Assembly (NCBI GenBank): GCA_021819825.1
Contig: JAKAEZ010000008.1
Coordinates: forward strand, 22,555 to 86,554
Length of the DNA stretch: 64,000 nucleotides
Direction: 5' to 3'
Source: Planctomycetota bacterium
GTDB lineage: Bacteria; Planctomycetota; Phycisphaerae; WQYP01
How positions within the stretch are numbered: position 1 is the stretch's first letter; every line of letters starts with the position of its first letter. The notes under the pieces are model-generated. The model saw only the letters and a program-made list of their open reading frames with translations, made no database searches and was not told where the DNA came from. The translations under genes and the position numbers were made by a program. Positions 37,489 to 45,105 of the stretch are shown here, one piece after another.

Positions 37489-38178
37489 ATGGAAATTCGG
37501 CGTTCAAAACAGTGGTCACGGATGGGCCTGCTTGTGCTTGCCACAAGTGCGATGTTACTGGCGGGATGTGAAAGTTCCGCCATGAAATTACGCAATCAGG
37601 GTTTATCTCTTTATCATCGGGGCGAATATCAATCGGCCCTGGTGAAATTCAATGACGCTTTGAAATACAACCCCGCTGATCCCCGCGCCAATTACTATGC
37701 CGGCGCATCGGATTACATGCTGGCCCGTTATCAGGAGGCGGCGTTCCACTATAAAACCGCCTGGACGGTTGATCCCAATTTCGGTCATGTGAAAAGTGCC
37801 CTGGCTGAAGCGCTCATCCGCGCCGGGCGACCCAATGAGGCGATGAATTTTCTGGAACGTGATGCGGAACTTACCGGCCGCGTCACTGGACGCTTGCGTG
37901 TGGCGCGGTTTTATAAACGTATTGGCGATCTTGATGACGCGCGCGTTAATTTCGCGAAAGCTGCGGCAATGGCCCCATCGAATCCCGAAGTCCTTATGCA
38001 GGTTGCCGGGTTCGATGACAGCGTTGGCCGCAAGCAGGATGCCCGGGCGCTATACATCCGCATTTATCAACTGGATCCGACCATGCCGGGCCTGGTGGAA
38101 AAAATGCAGCATGACGGCGTAACGATTTCCGAGGCGTTGGCCGCCCCACTGCCGGCGACCCAACCGGCCACCCGGTAA
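37489..38178 (+). CDS. Tetratricopeptide-repeat lipoprotein
   Basis: The 229-residue protein has a lipoprotein signal (MGLLVLATSAMLLAGC, Cys near residue 27) and about five TPR units ('GLSLYHRGEYQSALVKFNDA', 'ASDYMLARYQEAAFHYKTAW', 'ALIRAGRPNEAMNFLE'). TPRs bind other proteins, so it is probably an outer-membrane or periplasmic assembly scaffold, such as those in pilus or secretion systems. It heads a run of four co-directed genes ending in rsmE. No partner can be named. Confidence 0.8.
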   Translation: MEIRRSKQWSRMGLLVLATSAMLLAGCESSAMKLRNQGLSLYHRGEYQSALVKFNDALKYNPADPRANYYAGASDYMLARYQEAAFHYKTAWTVDPNFGHVKSALAEALIRAGRPNEAMNFLERDAELTGRVTGRLRVARFYKRIGDLDDARVNFAKAAAMAPSNPEVLMQVAGFDDSVGRKQDARALYIRIYQLDPTMPGLVEKMQHDGVTISEALAAPLPATQPATR

Positions 38179-38202
38179 TCCATCAGAGGATGGAACACGC
38201 TG

Positions 38203-38781
38203 ATGATTGAATCCGCCGGACGCAAATTTCTGGAATTACTGGAAGCCCACCGCAATGCGCTGTACACCGTGGCGTGTCGGGGTGGTACGCCGAATGTGGC
38301 GGAAACCGCCTTACAGCGCGGAATCCGCAGCGCGTTTCGTGAATATGTTCGAAATCAAGCCCCCCGTGGCGATCAGATGCCATGGCTGGTGCAGCACATT
38401 AACGCGGAACTTGGCGAGAATTTGGCTTCCGCCGCGGAACCGTCGGCTGAATTACCTATGCCCGCGGATGTATGGGCGCGCCTTGCCGCCGCGATTCAGA
38501 TTGAGGCCGCCACGCTTGGCGGGGCCGATGAGCAATCCATGTTGGCGTATGATCCGCTGCTGGCACCGCGGAAAAAATCCGGCGTGGATGACCCCATTGA
38601 AGGCCTAAATTTATCCCCCTGGACACGGTTTGTTATTGCCACAGCCATTGTATTGTTTATAGGTATTGTGGCCACGATCATTCTTACCACGCATCATGCA
38701 GGTCCAAGCACAATGTCGGCGGCAACTTCCACATCCCCCGCCACCGCGCCAGCAACGCCCGTATCGGGTACGCACCCATGA
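38203..38781 (+). CDS. Single-pass membrane protein of unknown function
   Basis: The 192-residue protein has a cytoplasmic N-terminal part rich in short helices ('FLELLEAHRNALYTVACRGG', 'AETALQRGIRSAFREYVRN'), one transmembrane helix at about 145-167 (FVIATAIVLFIGIVATIIL) and a short Ser/Thr/Ala/Pro-rich tail outside. The layout resembles anti-sigma factors, but I do not see a zinc motif or a named domain. Its stop overlaps the next start (ATGA at 38778), so it is translationally coupled to the methyltransferase gene. An AGAGGATGG site precedes the ATG. Confidence 0.65.
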   Translation: MIESAGRKFLELLEAHRNALYTVACRGGTPNVAETALQRGIRSAFREYVRNQAPRGDQMPWLVQHINAELGENLASAAEPSAELPMPADVWARLAAAIQIEAATLGGADEQSMLAYDPLLAPRKKSGVDDPIEGLNLSPWTRFVIATAIVLFIGIVATIILTTHHAGPSTMSAATSTSPATAPATPVSGTHP

Positions 38782-39518
38782 CACAGCGGCCATCCCTGCA
38801 ATCCCGTTATCCCATCCGGCTTCATCAGTTAATGGCCGGAACGCATCGGCTGGAAATTTTTTCGCCGGCGGACCCTGATTCACTGCTGGATGATCCGACA
38901 GTTGAAGCACGCTACAAAAAAGATAATTACTTGCCTTATTGGCCGGTGATCTGGCCCAGCAGCCTCATGCTGGCGGAGCATATTTTAAACAGTAACGATG
39001 CGCCGCCGACCTTTTCACCGCGGCCGGACTCTGTGCCGCCGCGGGCGATTGAACTAGGCTGTGGGCTGGGCATTGCCGGTATCGCCGCCGCCATGCGAGC
39101 CTGGCACGTGACCTTCACCGATTATGATCCCGAGGCCGTTGATTTTGCAGCTTTCAATGCCAATTGCAACAAGATTCCTCCGCATCTCGCGACGGCCCGC
39201 CAAATGGATTGGAGGGAACCGATCGACGAACAATTTGATTGGATCATTGCGTCCGATGTGTTGTATGAACGGCGGCTGCATCCCATTCTGCTGGATGCTA
39301 TTGATCATCTGCTGGCCCCGCAGGGCGTGGTATGGATCAGCGATCCACAGCGAAACAGCGCGGCGGATTTTCCCCCCGTTGCGGTGGAACGCGGATTTCG
39401 CATTGCCAATTCCGTGCTGCACTGGACGGGGCCTTCAGGCATTAATTCTGATGCGGATTTGCTGGTGTTGCGCCGAATCAGCGCATCGAAGGCGTTACCA
39501 AAAGTTGTCATTCAATAA
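38778..39518 (+). CDS. Class I SAM-dependent methyltransferase
   Basis: The 246-residue protein has the SAM-binding motif I 'AIELGCGLGIAGIAAAMRA', an acidic residue after strand 2 ('VTFTDYDPEAVDFA'), and 'WIIASDVLYERRLHPILLDA' as motif IV region. This is like the lysine methyltransferase (methyltransf_16/METTL) group, which methylate proteins, and like other small-molecule types. Substrate is unknown. It lies 11 nt ahead of rsmE and is coupled to the upstream membrane-protein gene. Overall length and the central 'PYWPVIWPSSLMLAEHI' fit the METTL group. Confidence 0.78.
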   Translation: MTQRPSLQSRYPIRLHQLMAGTHRLEIFSPADPDSLLDDPTVEARYKKDNYLPYWPVIWPSSLMLAEHILNSNDAPPTFSPRPDSVPPRAIELGCGLGIAGIAAAMRAWHVTFTDYDPEAVDFAAFNANCNKIPPHLATARQMDWREPIDEQFDWIIASDVLYERRLHPILLDAIDHLLAPQGVVWISDPQRNSAADFPPVAVERGFRIANSVLHWTGPSGINSDADLLVLRRISASKALPKVVIQ

Positions 39519-39529
39519 GAGTTGCTGTC

Positions 39530-40291
39530 ATGAGCCTGCCACGCTTTTATGTTTCACCGCTGATGGATTCCGGTGAATTGCCGGATGATCAGGCCCATCA
39601 TGCCCGCGATGTGTTGCGCTTGGATCATGGCCAATCGGTGATTCTCTTTGACGGCTGTGGCCACTATGCTCCGGCAAATATCAGCATTGAAAGAAAACAC
39701 CTATTTTACAGGCTAACCGGTCCGATCACGGTTGAGGCACCACCTGCGTACAGCCTGACAATAGCCACAGCCATTCCCAAGGCTGATCGAGCCCATCAAC
39801 TCCTTGAGCAGATCAGCCAACTGGGTGCCGCCGGCCTGCTCTGGCTGGATTGCCGTTACAGCGTGGTACATCCCATCGCGGATGCAAAAAAAATGGAGAA
39901 GTGGAGTCGCCTGGCGGTTGAATCGGCCAAACAATGCGGACGATCGCGCGTACTGGCAATCGAAGTTCCGCGAACTCCCCGGCAGCTTCTGGAAAGCGCG
40001 GAGGCGGGAACGATAATATGGACACAGGTTGATGCCAAACAAGACTTAGCGCAACGCCTGGCACTGTGGCAGTCAGAACGAGCCGCAAGGCCCATGGCTC
40101 CCGCATACTCCCGGATAACTGTAATGATCGGCCCGGAAGGTGGATGGAGCGTGGAGGAGGAGGAACTCCTGGGCCGACATACGGCACCGGTAAGTTTGGG
40201 AAATAACATCCTGCGAATCGAAACCGCCGCCGCCGCGACAGCCGCAATCACGCAGTCCGTCTTGGGCAAAGTGGAAAATCAGAGAAGATAA
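39530..40291 (+). CDS. rsmE: 16S rRNA m3U1498 methyltransferase
   Basis: The 253-residue SPOUT-family enzyme methylates N3 of U1498 in 16S rRNA on the 30S subunit. The N-terminal PUA-like domain includes 'DDQAHHARDVLRLDHGQSVI'. The C-terminal trefoil-knot SAM site has 'MIGPEGGWSVEEEELL' and 'SLGNNILRIETAAAA', the family hallmarks. Length is typical. It ends the plus-strand run and stops 5 nt from a convergent lipoprotein gene. Confidence 0.93.
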   Translation: MSLPRFYVSPLMDSGELPDDQAHHARDVLRLDHGQSVILFDGCGHYAPANISIERKHLFYRLTGPITVEAPPAYSLTIATAIPKADRAHQLLEQISQLGAAGLLWLDCRYSVVHPIADAKKMEKWSRLAVESAKQCGRSRVLAIEVPRTPRQLLESAEAGTIIWTQVDAKQDLAQRLALWQSERAARPMAPAYSRITVMIGPEGGWSVEEEELLGRHTAPVSLGNNILRIETAAAATAAITQSVLGKVENQRR

Positions 40292-40296
40292 AATGT

Positions 40297-40851
40297 TCAG
40301 GGCGGCGCGTGGGGAATATCATAAAGACGACCACCGGGAGTAAAGCGTAGGGTTACCACTCTACCGACGCTCAGGTAATATTCCATAATCTGGTCATTAC
40401 CAAAATCCAGATCAATGTATCGCGCGAAAGAATGGTGCGGCACTTTCCCGCCAACAATCTTTAAATAGGCCATCGCCGTGATAAAAACACGGTGCGAAAT
40501 AAACGACACATCATCGTTGTCAGGCTCGCTGTTGATGTAATGGTCAGGCTTGTGTTTTCTGTCAGTTGCGGGCGTTGGAATCCGCGTGTCCACATCTATG
40601 TTCTGCGACGATGTGGTTTTCCACCCAAAGTGCGGGTAGCGCAATTTAACCACTCGGGCCTGCACTGCCACCAGCTTCGCGGGGGCTGCGGCCGGCCCAT
40701 CAAGTACCCGCACGCGTTGACTGTAAGACTCGCGTACCGCGGGCCAATAGGAGCAGCCGGCCATGGTTACCGCCGCTCCGGTTGCAAGCACGCATCCCGC
40801 CAAAACAGCCAGCCGACGAACTGCCAACCGATGGAATGGGCCACAAGTCAT
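40297..40851 (-). CDS. Lipoprotein of unknown function
   Basis: The 184-residue protein has a long lipoprotein signal (LAVLAGCVLATGAAVTMAGC). The mature part has no motif I recognise ('VVKLRYPHFGWKTTSSQNID', 'YIDLDFGNDQIMEYYLSVGR'). It is convergent with rsmE at 5-bp distance and divergent from miaA. Coding is supported by continuous length, sensible signal peptide and absence of a better reading on the other strand. Confidence 0.65.
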   Translation of the reverse strand: MTCGPFHRLAVRRLAVLAGCVLATGAAVTMAGCSYWPAVRESYSQRVRVLDGPAAAPAKLVAVQARVVKLRYPHFGWKTTSSQNIDVDTRIPTPATDRKHKPDHYINSEPDNDDVSFISHRVFITAMAYLKIVGGKVPHHSFARYIDLDFGNDQIMEYYLSVGRVVTLRFTPGGRLYDIPHAPP

Positions 40852-40952
40852 GTTATTGCTCCCAAGTTTATTTATCAGGCATTATACGACCGTCCGGCGA
40901 TCCATATTGAATTCTCTGCACGTACTGGCGATTACGGTATTATACTTCGGGT

Positions 40953-41909
40953 ATGGAAAAGCTTCTTGTCATTGTTGGTTGCACGGCTGCCGGAAAATCG
41001 GAGCTTGCTGAAGCGATTGCGACGCGCTGGCATCATTCCGATGCGCGGCCCGCCACGATTATGGCCGTCGATTCCATGCAGGTTTATCGGGGCATGGATA
41101 TTGGCACCGCCAAACCCTCACGCACAGCTCAAGCAACCATACCTCATACCATGATTGATGTCGCTGATCCATGGGAGTCTTTTTCCGCGGCCCGCTTTGC
41201 GGCGATGGCTGAACCCATTATGCGGCAGCACCGCACGGAGAATCGCCCGCTGATCCTGGTGGCGGGCACCGTGCTTTATTTGCGCGCGATTTTGGAAGGG
41301 CTTTTTGAAGGCCCGGCGGCCAATATGGAAATTAGAAAAGCTCTGGCGGCAGAGGCGGAAAAGTCCGGCTCCGCTGAACTTCATCGGCAATTAACGCAGG
41401 TGGATCCGGTGGCCGCGCAACGGATTCACCGCAATGATTTGCGACGCATTATCCGTGCCTTGGAAGTTTTTCAAATAACCGGCGTGGGTATCAGCACACT
41501 GCAGACGCAATGGCAGGCCGGCCGCCCGCAACTGAATTACCGAATCATCGGTGTGGCGCGGGAAAAAACCGACTTGAATCGGCGTATTAATCAGCGCGTG
41601 GGCCTGATGCTGGAGCAGGGATTATTACAGGAAGTTCGCAGGTTGTTGGAGCACCCCAAAGGTTTATCCATGCAGGCCCGCGAAGCGGTGGGCTATAAGC
41701 AGATGATTGAATATCTCAACGGAGCACTACCACTGGATGAGGCTGTGGAACAAATTAAAATTCAGACCCGGCACCTGGCCAAATTGCAGCGCACCTGGCT
41801 GAAGCGCTTTGACGGCGTGAGTTGGTTGACCGCCTTGCCACAACAACCTGCGGCGGAATTGGCCGGACATGTGCTGGAAAAACTCGTGGAACCTGAAGTT
41901 TCGGCGTAA
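40953..41909 (+). CDS. miaA: tRNA dimethylallyltransferase
   Basis: The 318-residue enzyme transfers a dimethylallyl group to A37 of tRNAs reading UNN codons. The P-loop is 'GCTAAGKSELAEAIA', followed by 'MAVDSMQVYRGMDIGTAKPS', 'PHTMIDVADPWESFSAARFA' and 'VAGTVLYLRAILEGLFEG', all hallmarks of MiaA. The C-terminal part has 'AREAVGYKQMIEYLNG' and 'IKIQTRHLAKLQRTWLKRF'. Length is normal. It is followed by an FGGY kinase after 20 nt. Confidence 0.96.
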   Translation: MEKLLVIVGCTAAGKSELAEAIATRWHHSDARPATIMAVDSMQVYRGMDIGTAKPSRTAQATIPHTMIDVADPWESFSAARFAAMAEPIMRQHRTENRPLILVAGTVLYLRAILEGLFEGPAANMEIRKALAAEAEKSGSAELHRQLTQVDPVAAQRIHRNDLRRIIRALEVFQITGVGISTLQTQWQAGRPQLNYRIIGVAREKTDLNRRINQRVGLMLEQGLLQEVRRLLEHPKGLSMQAREAVGYKQMIEYLNGALPLDEAVEQIKIQTRHLAKLQRTWLKRFDGVSWLTALPQQPAAELAGHVLEKLVEPEVSA

Positions 41910-41929
41910 TTTTATTTTTTGGAGTGCCT

Positions 41930-43276
41930 ATGAAAGTTCTGGCTCTGGATGTTGGCTCATCCTCCATTAAGGCGGCCTTATGTAAAAGCGGCACCATGAA
42001 ACACCTCGAGAAGGTGGAGGTGCCTGGCCTTTTCCGTGGCGCGGAAGTTGAAATCCCTGCGGCAAAACTTCTAAAAAGCCTCCGTAAGGCGATAACCCGC
42101 ATAACCGATTCGCATCACCAGATTGACGCCATCACGTTGGACAGCTTCTGTCCCGGCGTTGTCGCAACGGATAAAAGCAACGCGATATTATTTGGCTGTG
42201 TAACGCATCAGGATCGGCGCAGCGTTAAAGAATCCGCGGAAATTGAACAGCGAATCGGCAAGGACCGCCATTTGCAGCTTACCGGCAACCGTCCTTTTCC
42301 CGGAGGGATCGGCAGCACAACACTGCTATGGTTCAAGCACCACGAACCAGACCTGTTCAAAAGAATCGCCCATATTGGTCAACCAACGTCGCTGCTGATC
42401 CATCACCTCACGGGACAATGGGTTATTGACCCATCCCAAGCTGCGTTTCTGGGATTATATGATTCCATTAAGCTTTCTGGATGGATTTCGGAATTATGTC
42501 AACTTCTCGGTCTGAAGGAATCGCAGTTGCCGCAGATACTTTTTGCCGATCAGATCGCCGGTAAAGTTACCCGCAGCGCCGCTGATCAACTTGGATTGCC
42601 GGAAGGTTGCCCGGTATTTGCATCGCTTGTAGATACCAGCGCCGCCATGCTGGCTACAGATTGCCGCCCCGGCCGATTGGTCCATAGCGCGGGTTCAACG
42701 GATGTCTTGGCGTTATGTCTGGAAAAGCCTTCACCGGCGGATGATCTGCTGACTCGCCCGCTGGGCACGGGCCACAAATTACCCAAGCGATGGCTGGCGG
42801 TAAGTACGATCGCGGCCGGCGGATCTACCATGCACTGGCTGAAAGACAATTTATTTGCCGACTACTCTTCCAAAAAGTTTCACAAACTGACACAACAACT
42901 GGGAAAAGTGCTGCGCGACAAGAAGCTCCATGTGCCGGCGAATACCGACGTTATTTTTTCGCCCTATCTGGCGGGCGATCGCACCGCCACCGAAGCGCGC
43001 ACCGCCTCTTTTGAACATCTGACCCTTGCAACCAAGCGCGAAGACATGCTGGAAGCCGCCATCCGTTCTCTGGCCCAGGCGAGCCGTCATAGATTTGAAA
43101 GACTCTCCAAGATTCATCCCATCTGTGCGGAGATTTTTACCATGGGCGGGCAAACTGACTTGGCCGACATCATGCACGCCCACTGGCCGGGCAAACACAC
43201 TTTTACCCCGCTGGAATTTGAAGCCATGAGCGGGTTAAACCGCCTGGCCGTCGCCGCCCGGCCTTCTCACGGCTGA
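41930..43276 (+). CDS. FGGY-family carbohydrate kinase
   Basis: About 448 residues are read from the ATG at 41930, preferred over GTG 41924 because GGAG lies 6 nt upstream. Actin-like ATPase fold: phosphate-1 motif 'LALDVGSSSIKAALCKSG', later 'VDTSAAMLATD', 'GRLVHSAGSTDVLALCLEKP' and a C-terminal 'EIFTMGGQTDLADIMH'. The family phosphorylates sugars such as xylulose, ribulose, gluconate or glycerol. The Asp in 'ITLDSFCPGVV' may be part of the active site. It lies 20 nt behind miaA. The substrate is unknown. Confidence 0.8.
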   Translation: MKVLALDVGSSSIKAALCKSGTMKHLEKVEVPGLFRGAEVEIPAAKLLKSLRKAITRITDSHHQIDAITLDSFCPGVVATDKSNAILFGCVTHQDRRSVKESAEIEQRIGKDRHLQLTGNRPFPGGIGSTTLLWFKHHEPDLFKRIAHIGQPTSLLIHHLTGQWVIDPSQAAFLGLYDSIKLSGWISELCQLLGLKESQLPQILFADQIAGKVTRSAADQLGLPEGCPVFASLVDTSAAMLATDCRPGRLVHSAGSTDVLALCLEKPSPADDLLTRPLGTGHKLPKRWLAVSTIAAGGSTMHWLKDNLFADYSSKKFHKLTQQLGKVLRDKKLHVPANTDVIFSPYLAGDRTATEARTASFEHLTLATKREDMLEAAIRSLAQASRHRFERLSKIHPICAEIFTMGGQTDLADIMHAHWPGKHTFTPLEFEAMSGLNRLAVAARPSHG

Positions 43277-43292
43277 CCATCCAAGCGATTTG

Positions 43293-43790
43293 TTAGAATC
43301 CGTTTTTTAAGAGCGACCGAAGAAGCTCGTTTAGTTTTATCAACTGAATCTTGTACCCAGAACTATACTGAGAAAAACTGAAATCGGCGGGAACAATAGG
43401 TTTCTTGCTTGCTTTATCCACCCACGGGTATTCCGGATTTGCACCGTCCTGCCCCGCTGCGCTGGGTGCCAAACGCTCAATCCAGCTTGCGAGTCCCAAC
43501 AAGGAATCAACATACGCCGCAAATTGCGTGCCGCTCATTTCCATGTCCGCTCGGACACGAGGATTGGCCTTGAGCAACCTCAAGGACCGCACCAGCGCGA
43601 TGTGCGTAAACTTTGGAGGGCGTCCCGGAGCGGACGTCGAAAGCATCGCCTTCCCCAGCTTCTCAGTGGTCATCTGCAGGTAGTGAAACCAGTGGCAATC
43701 CGGAAAATCGGATTCGTTGAGCATTTCCATAACGCTGAAGTCACTTCTTGCCTGGTCCAGAAACGCCTCAGACCAGTTACTAGCCGGCAT
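43293..43790 (-). CDS. HEPN-like domain protein
   Basis: The 165-residue protein is mostly alpha-helical, with 'FLDQARSDFSVMEMLNESDF', 'CHWFHYLQMTTEKLGKAML' and 'KFTHIALVRSL'. This pattern of an N-terminal helical hairpin and 'HYLQM..EKLGKA' matches HEPN-type four-helix proteins found in toxin-antitoxin, Abi and CRISPR-associated RNases. A canonical RX4-6H RNase motif is not evident, so it could be a non-catalytic member or use another residue set. Its start overlaps the end of the small gene 43780-44088 by 11 bp, so the two form one unit. No mobile-element sign was seen at the borders. Confidence 0.6.
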   Translation of the reverse strand: MPASNWSEAFLDQARSDFSVMEMLNESDFPDCHWFHYLQMTTEKLGKAMLSTSAPGRPPKFTHIALVRSLRLLKANPRVRADMEMSGTQFAAYVDSLLGLASWIERLAPSAAGQDGANPEYPWVDKASKKPIVPADFSFSQYSSGYKIQLIKLNELLRSLLKNGF

Positions 43791-44088
43791 CGGTGATCTC
43801 CTGCGCGTCGGCCCAACTTCCCCAATCTTCGGGCAACTCGAGCCGCTTAAACTCTTCCGGCCTGATCATGGCAATAGCGGACCGAAATGGAAGTTTATGC
43901 TTTTTTGAGCCTCGGAAATAAAACGGATGCACACGTCGGTCGTCGCTTACTGGAATTTCTTTGATCAGTTCGATCAAACGAACCTCAGCGTCCGAAGGAA
44001 ACCAGTACACGTTGCTGATCGACGGCTCTACGGCGCGATTGTCCTTTGCCAAGTATCTGGCTTGTCGCTCAATTTCTTTTCTTGACAT
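43780..44088 (-). CDS. Small protein paired with the HEPN-like gene
   Basis: The 102-residue acidic-basic mixed protein starts MSRKEIERQARYLAKDNRAV and contains 'VYWFPSDAEVRLIELIKEIP' and 'RRVHPFYFRGSKKHKLPFRS'. I recognise no family. It lacks signal and membrane segments, so it is probably cytoplasmic. It is the first gene of an overlapping pair with the HEPN-like gene, the arrangement typical of antitoxin-toxin or sensor-effector modules. Its partnership is inferred from the 11-bp overlap only. Confidence 0.6.
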   Translation of the reverse strand: MSRKEIERQARYLAKDNRAVEPSISNVYWFPSDAEVRLIELIKEIPVSDDRRVHPFYFRGSKKHKLPFRSAIAMIRPEEFKRLELPEDWGSWADAQEITDAG

Positions 44089-44166
44089 ACGAGCACTCCT
44101 GTTGCGGCGTCATAAGTTAAAGTCCACGGCATGGCGATTGTGTCCACCATAAAAGTCCCGACGATT

Positions 44167-44904
44167 TTACACACCGCAGCCCAAAACAACATCCGCCAAC
44201 TCTATGATTTTTTCAATTTCGTGATCCGGGCGCACGCGGCGTTTGCGTGTGGTTCTCGTGCGTAGCGCGGGCTTCCAGACGGTGGTCATGCCCGCGCGGC
44301 GTGCGCCTTGAATATCGGCACCAAGAGTGTCGCCAACAAATACCGCCTGTTCAGGACTGATTCCCAGTTGCTCCAGCGCTACGCGAAAAATCACGGGATG
44401 AGGTTTGCGATAAATCGTGTTGGAGGAATAGATTCGGATGGGGAAAAATTCCAGAAGTTTTTCACGCTCCAGATGTCGGTCCAGACAATAATCGGGGGCA
44501 CAGGTATTGGATACGATTGCCAGTTTTAGGCCCTGTCGTTGAAACTCCCGCAGCATGGCGTGGGTGCCGGGTTCAACAGTCGCCCGGCGCACCACCGGCT
44601 TATACCAGCGCCATACCAGAGCCGAAATCTCATCTTGCGACAATGAAATATTAAGCTTACTTAGCACCTGACAGATCACGTCATTGACATTGAAGTCCCG
44701 GCGCCGAATATTCGACCAGATATATTTTCGGCGAAACGCGCGAAAGTGAATCCGTGTATAAATTTCAAATTCCGGCAGTGCCGCATCCAGGCCATGAAGG
44801 TGGCGATAGGTATCTTTGGCCCCTAACAGAAATAAGGTTCGATGATCCAGGTGATCAAACTGCAGCAGCGTATCCGCCAGATCAAATAGTATCGCCTTAA
44901 ACAT
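44167..44904 (-). CDS. HAD-family hydrolase
   Basis: About 245 residues are read from the ATG at 44904 (GGAAGG 6-7 nt upstream), giving MFKAILFDLADTLLQFD. Motif I of HAD phosphatases is 'LFDLADTLLQ': the nucleophile Asp is present, while the second acidic residue is Ala in 'DLADT', a notable change. Motif II is in 'LAIVSNTCAPDY', motif III Lys in 'IYRKPHPVIF' and motif IV in 'VFVGDTLGADIQGARRAG'. It is probably a phosphatase of a small metabolite such as phosphoglycolate. The DLADT change may alter or abolish phosphatase chemistry. Confidence 0.85.
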   Translation of the reverse strand: MFKAILFDLADTLLQFDHLDHRTLFLLGAKDTYRHLHGLDAALPEFEIYTRIHFRAFRRKYIWSNIRRRDFNVNDVICQVLSKLNISLSQDEISALVWRWYKPVVRRATVEPGTHAMLREFQRQGLKLAIVSNTCAPDYCLDRHLEREKLLEFFPIRIYSSNTIYRKPHPVIFRVALEQLGISPEQAVFVGDTLGADIQGARRAGMTTVWKPALRTRTTRKRRVRPDHEIEKIIELADVVLGCGV

Positions 44905-45105
44905 CTTTGACCTTCCACACAACCGACTTCCTCAGTATAACCGAAAATACTGTCTTGCGGACAGGCATATATCTCTTATTACGGATATACCTATAAGCGA
45001 AATTAACTTTTCTCGTCCCCAAAATACAAAAAAACCATATTTTTTTGTTTCTTTACCGTTCAAACCGCGATAACATATCAGTGTAATGTTACAGGTGCGT
45101 GCTGC

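Noticed and set aside
40492..41154. 220-codon plus-strand open frame over the lipoprotein/miaA junction
   Set aside because: It is antisense to the lipoprotein gene and out of frame with miaA; both real genes have better evidence.
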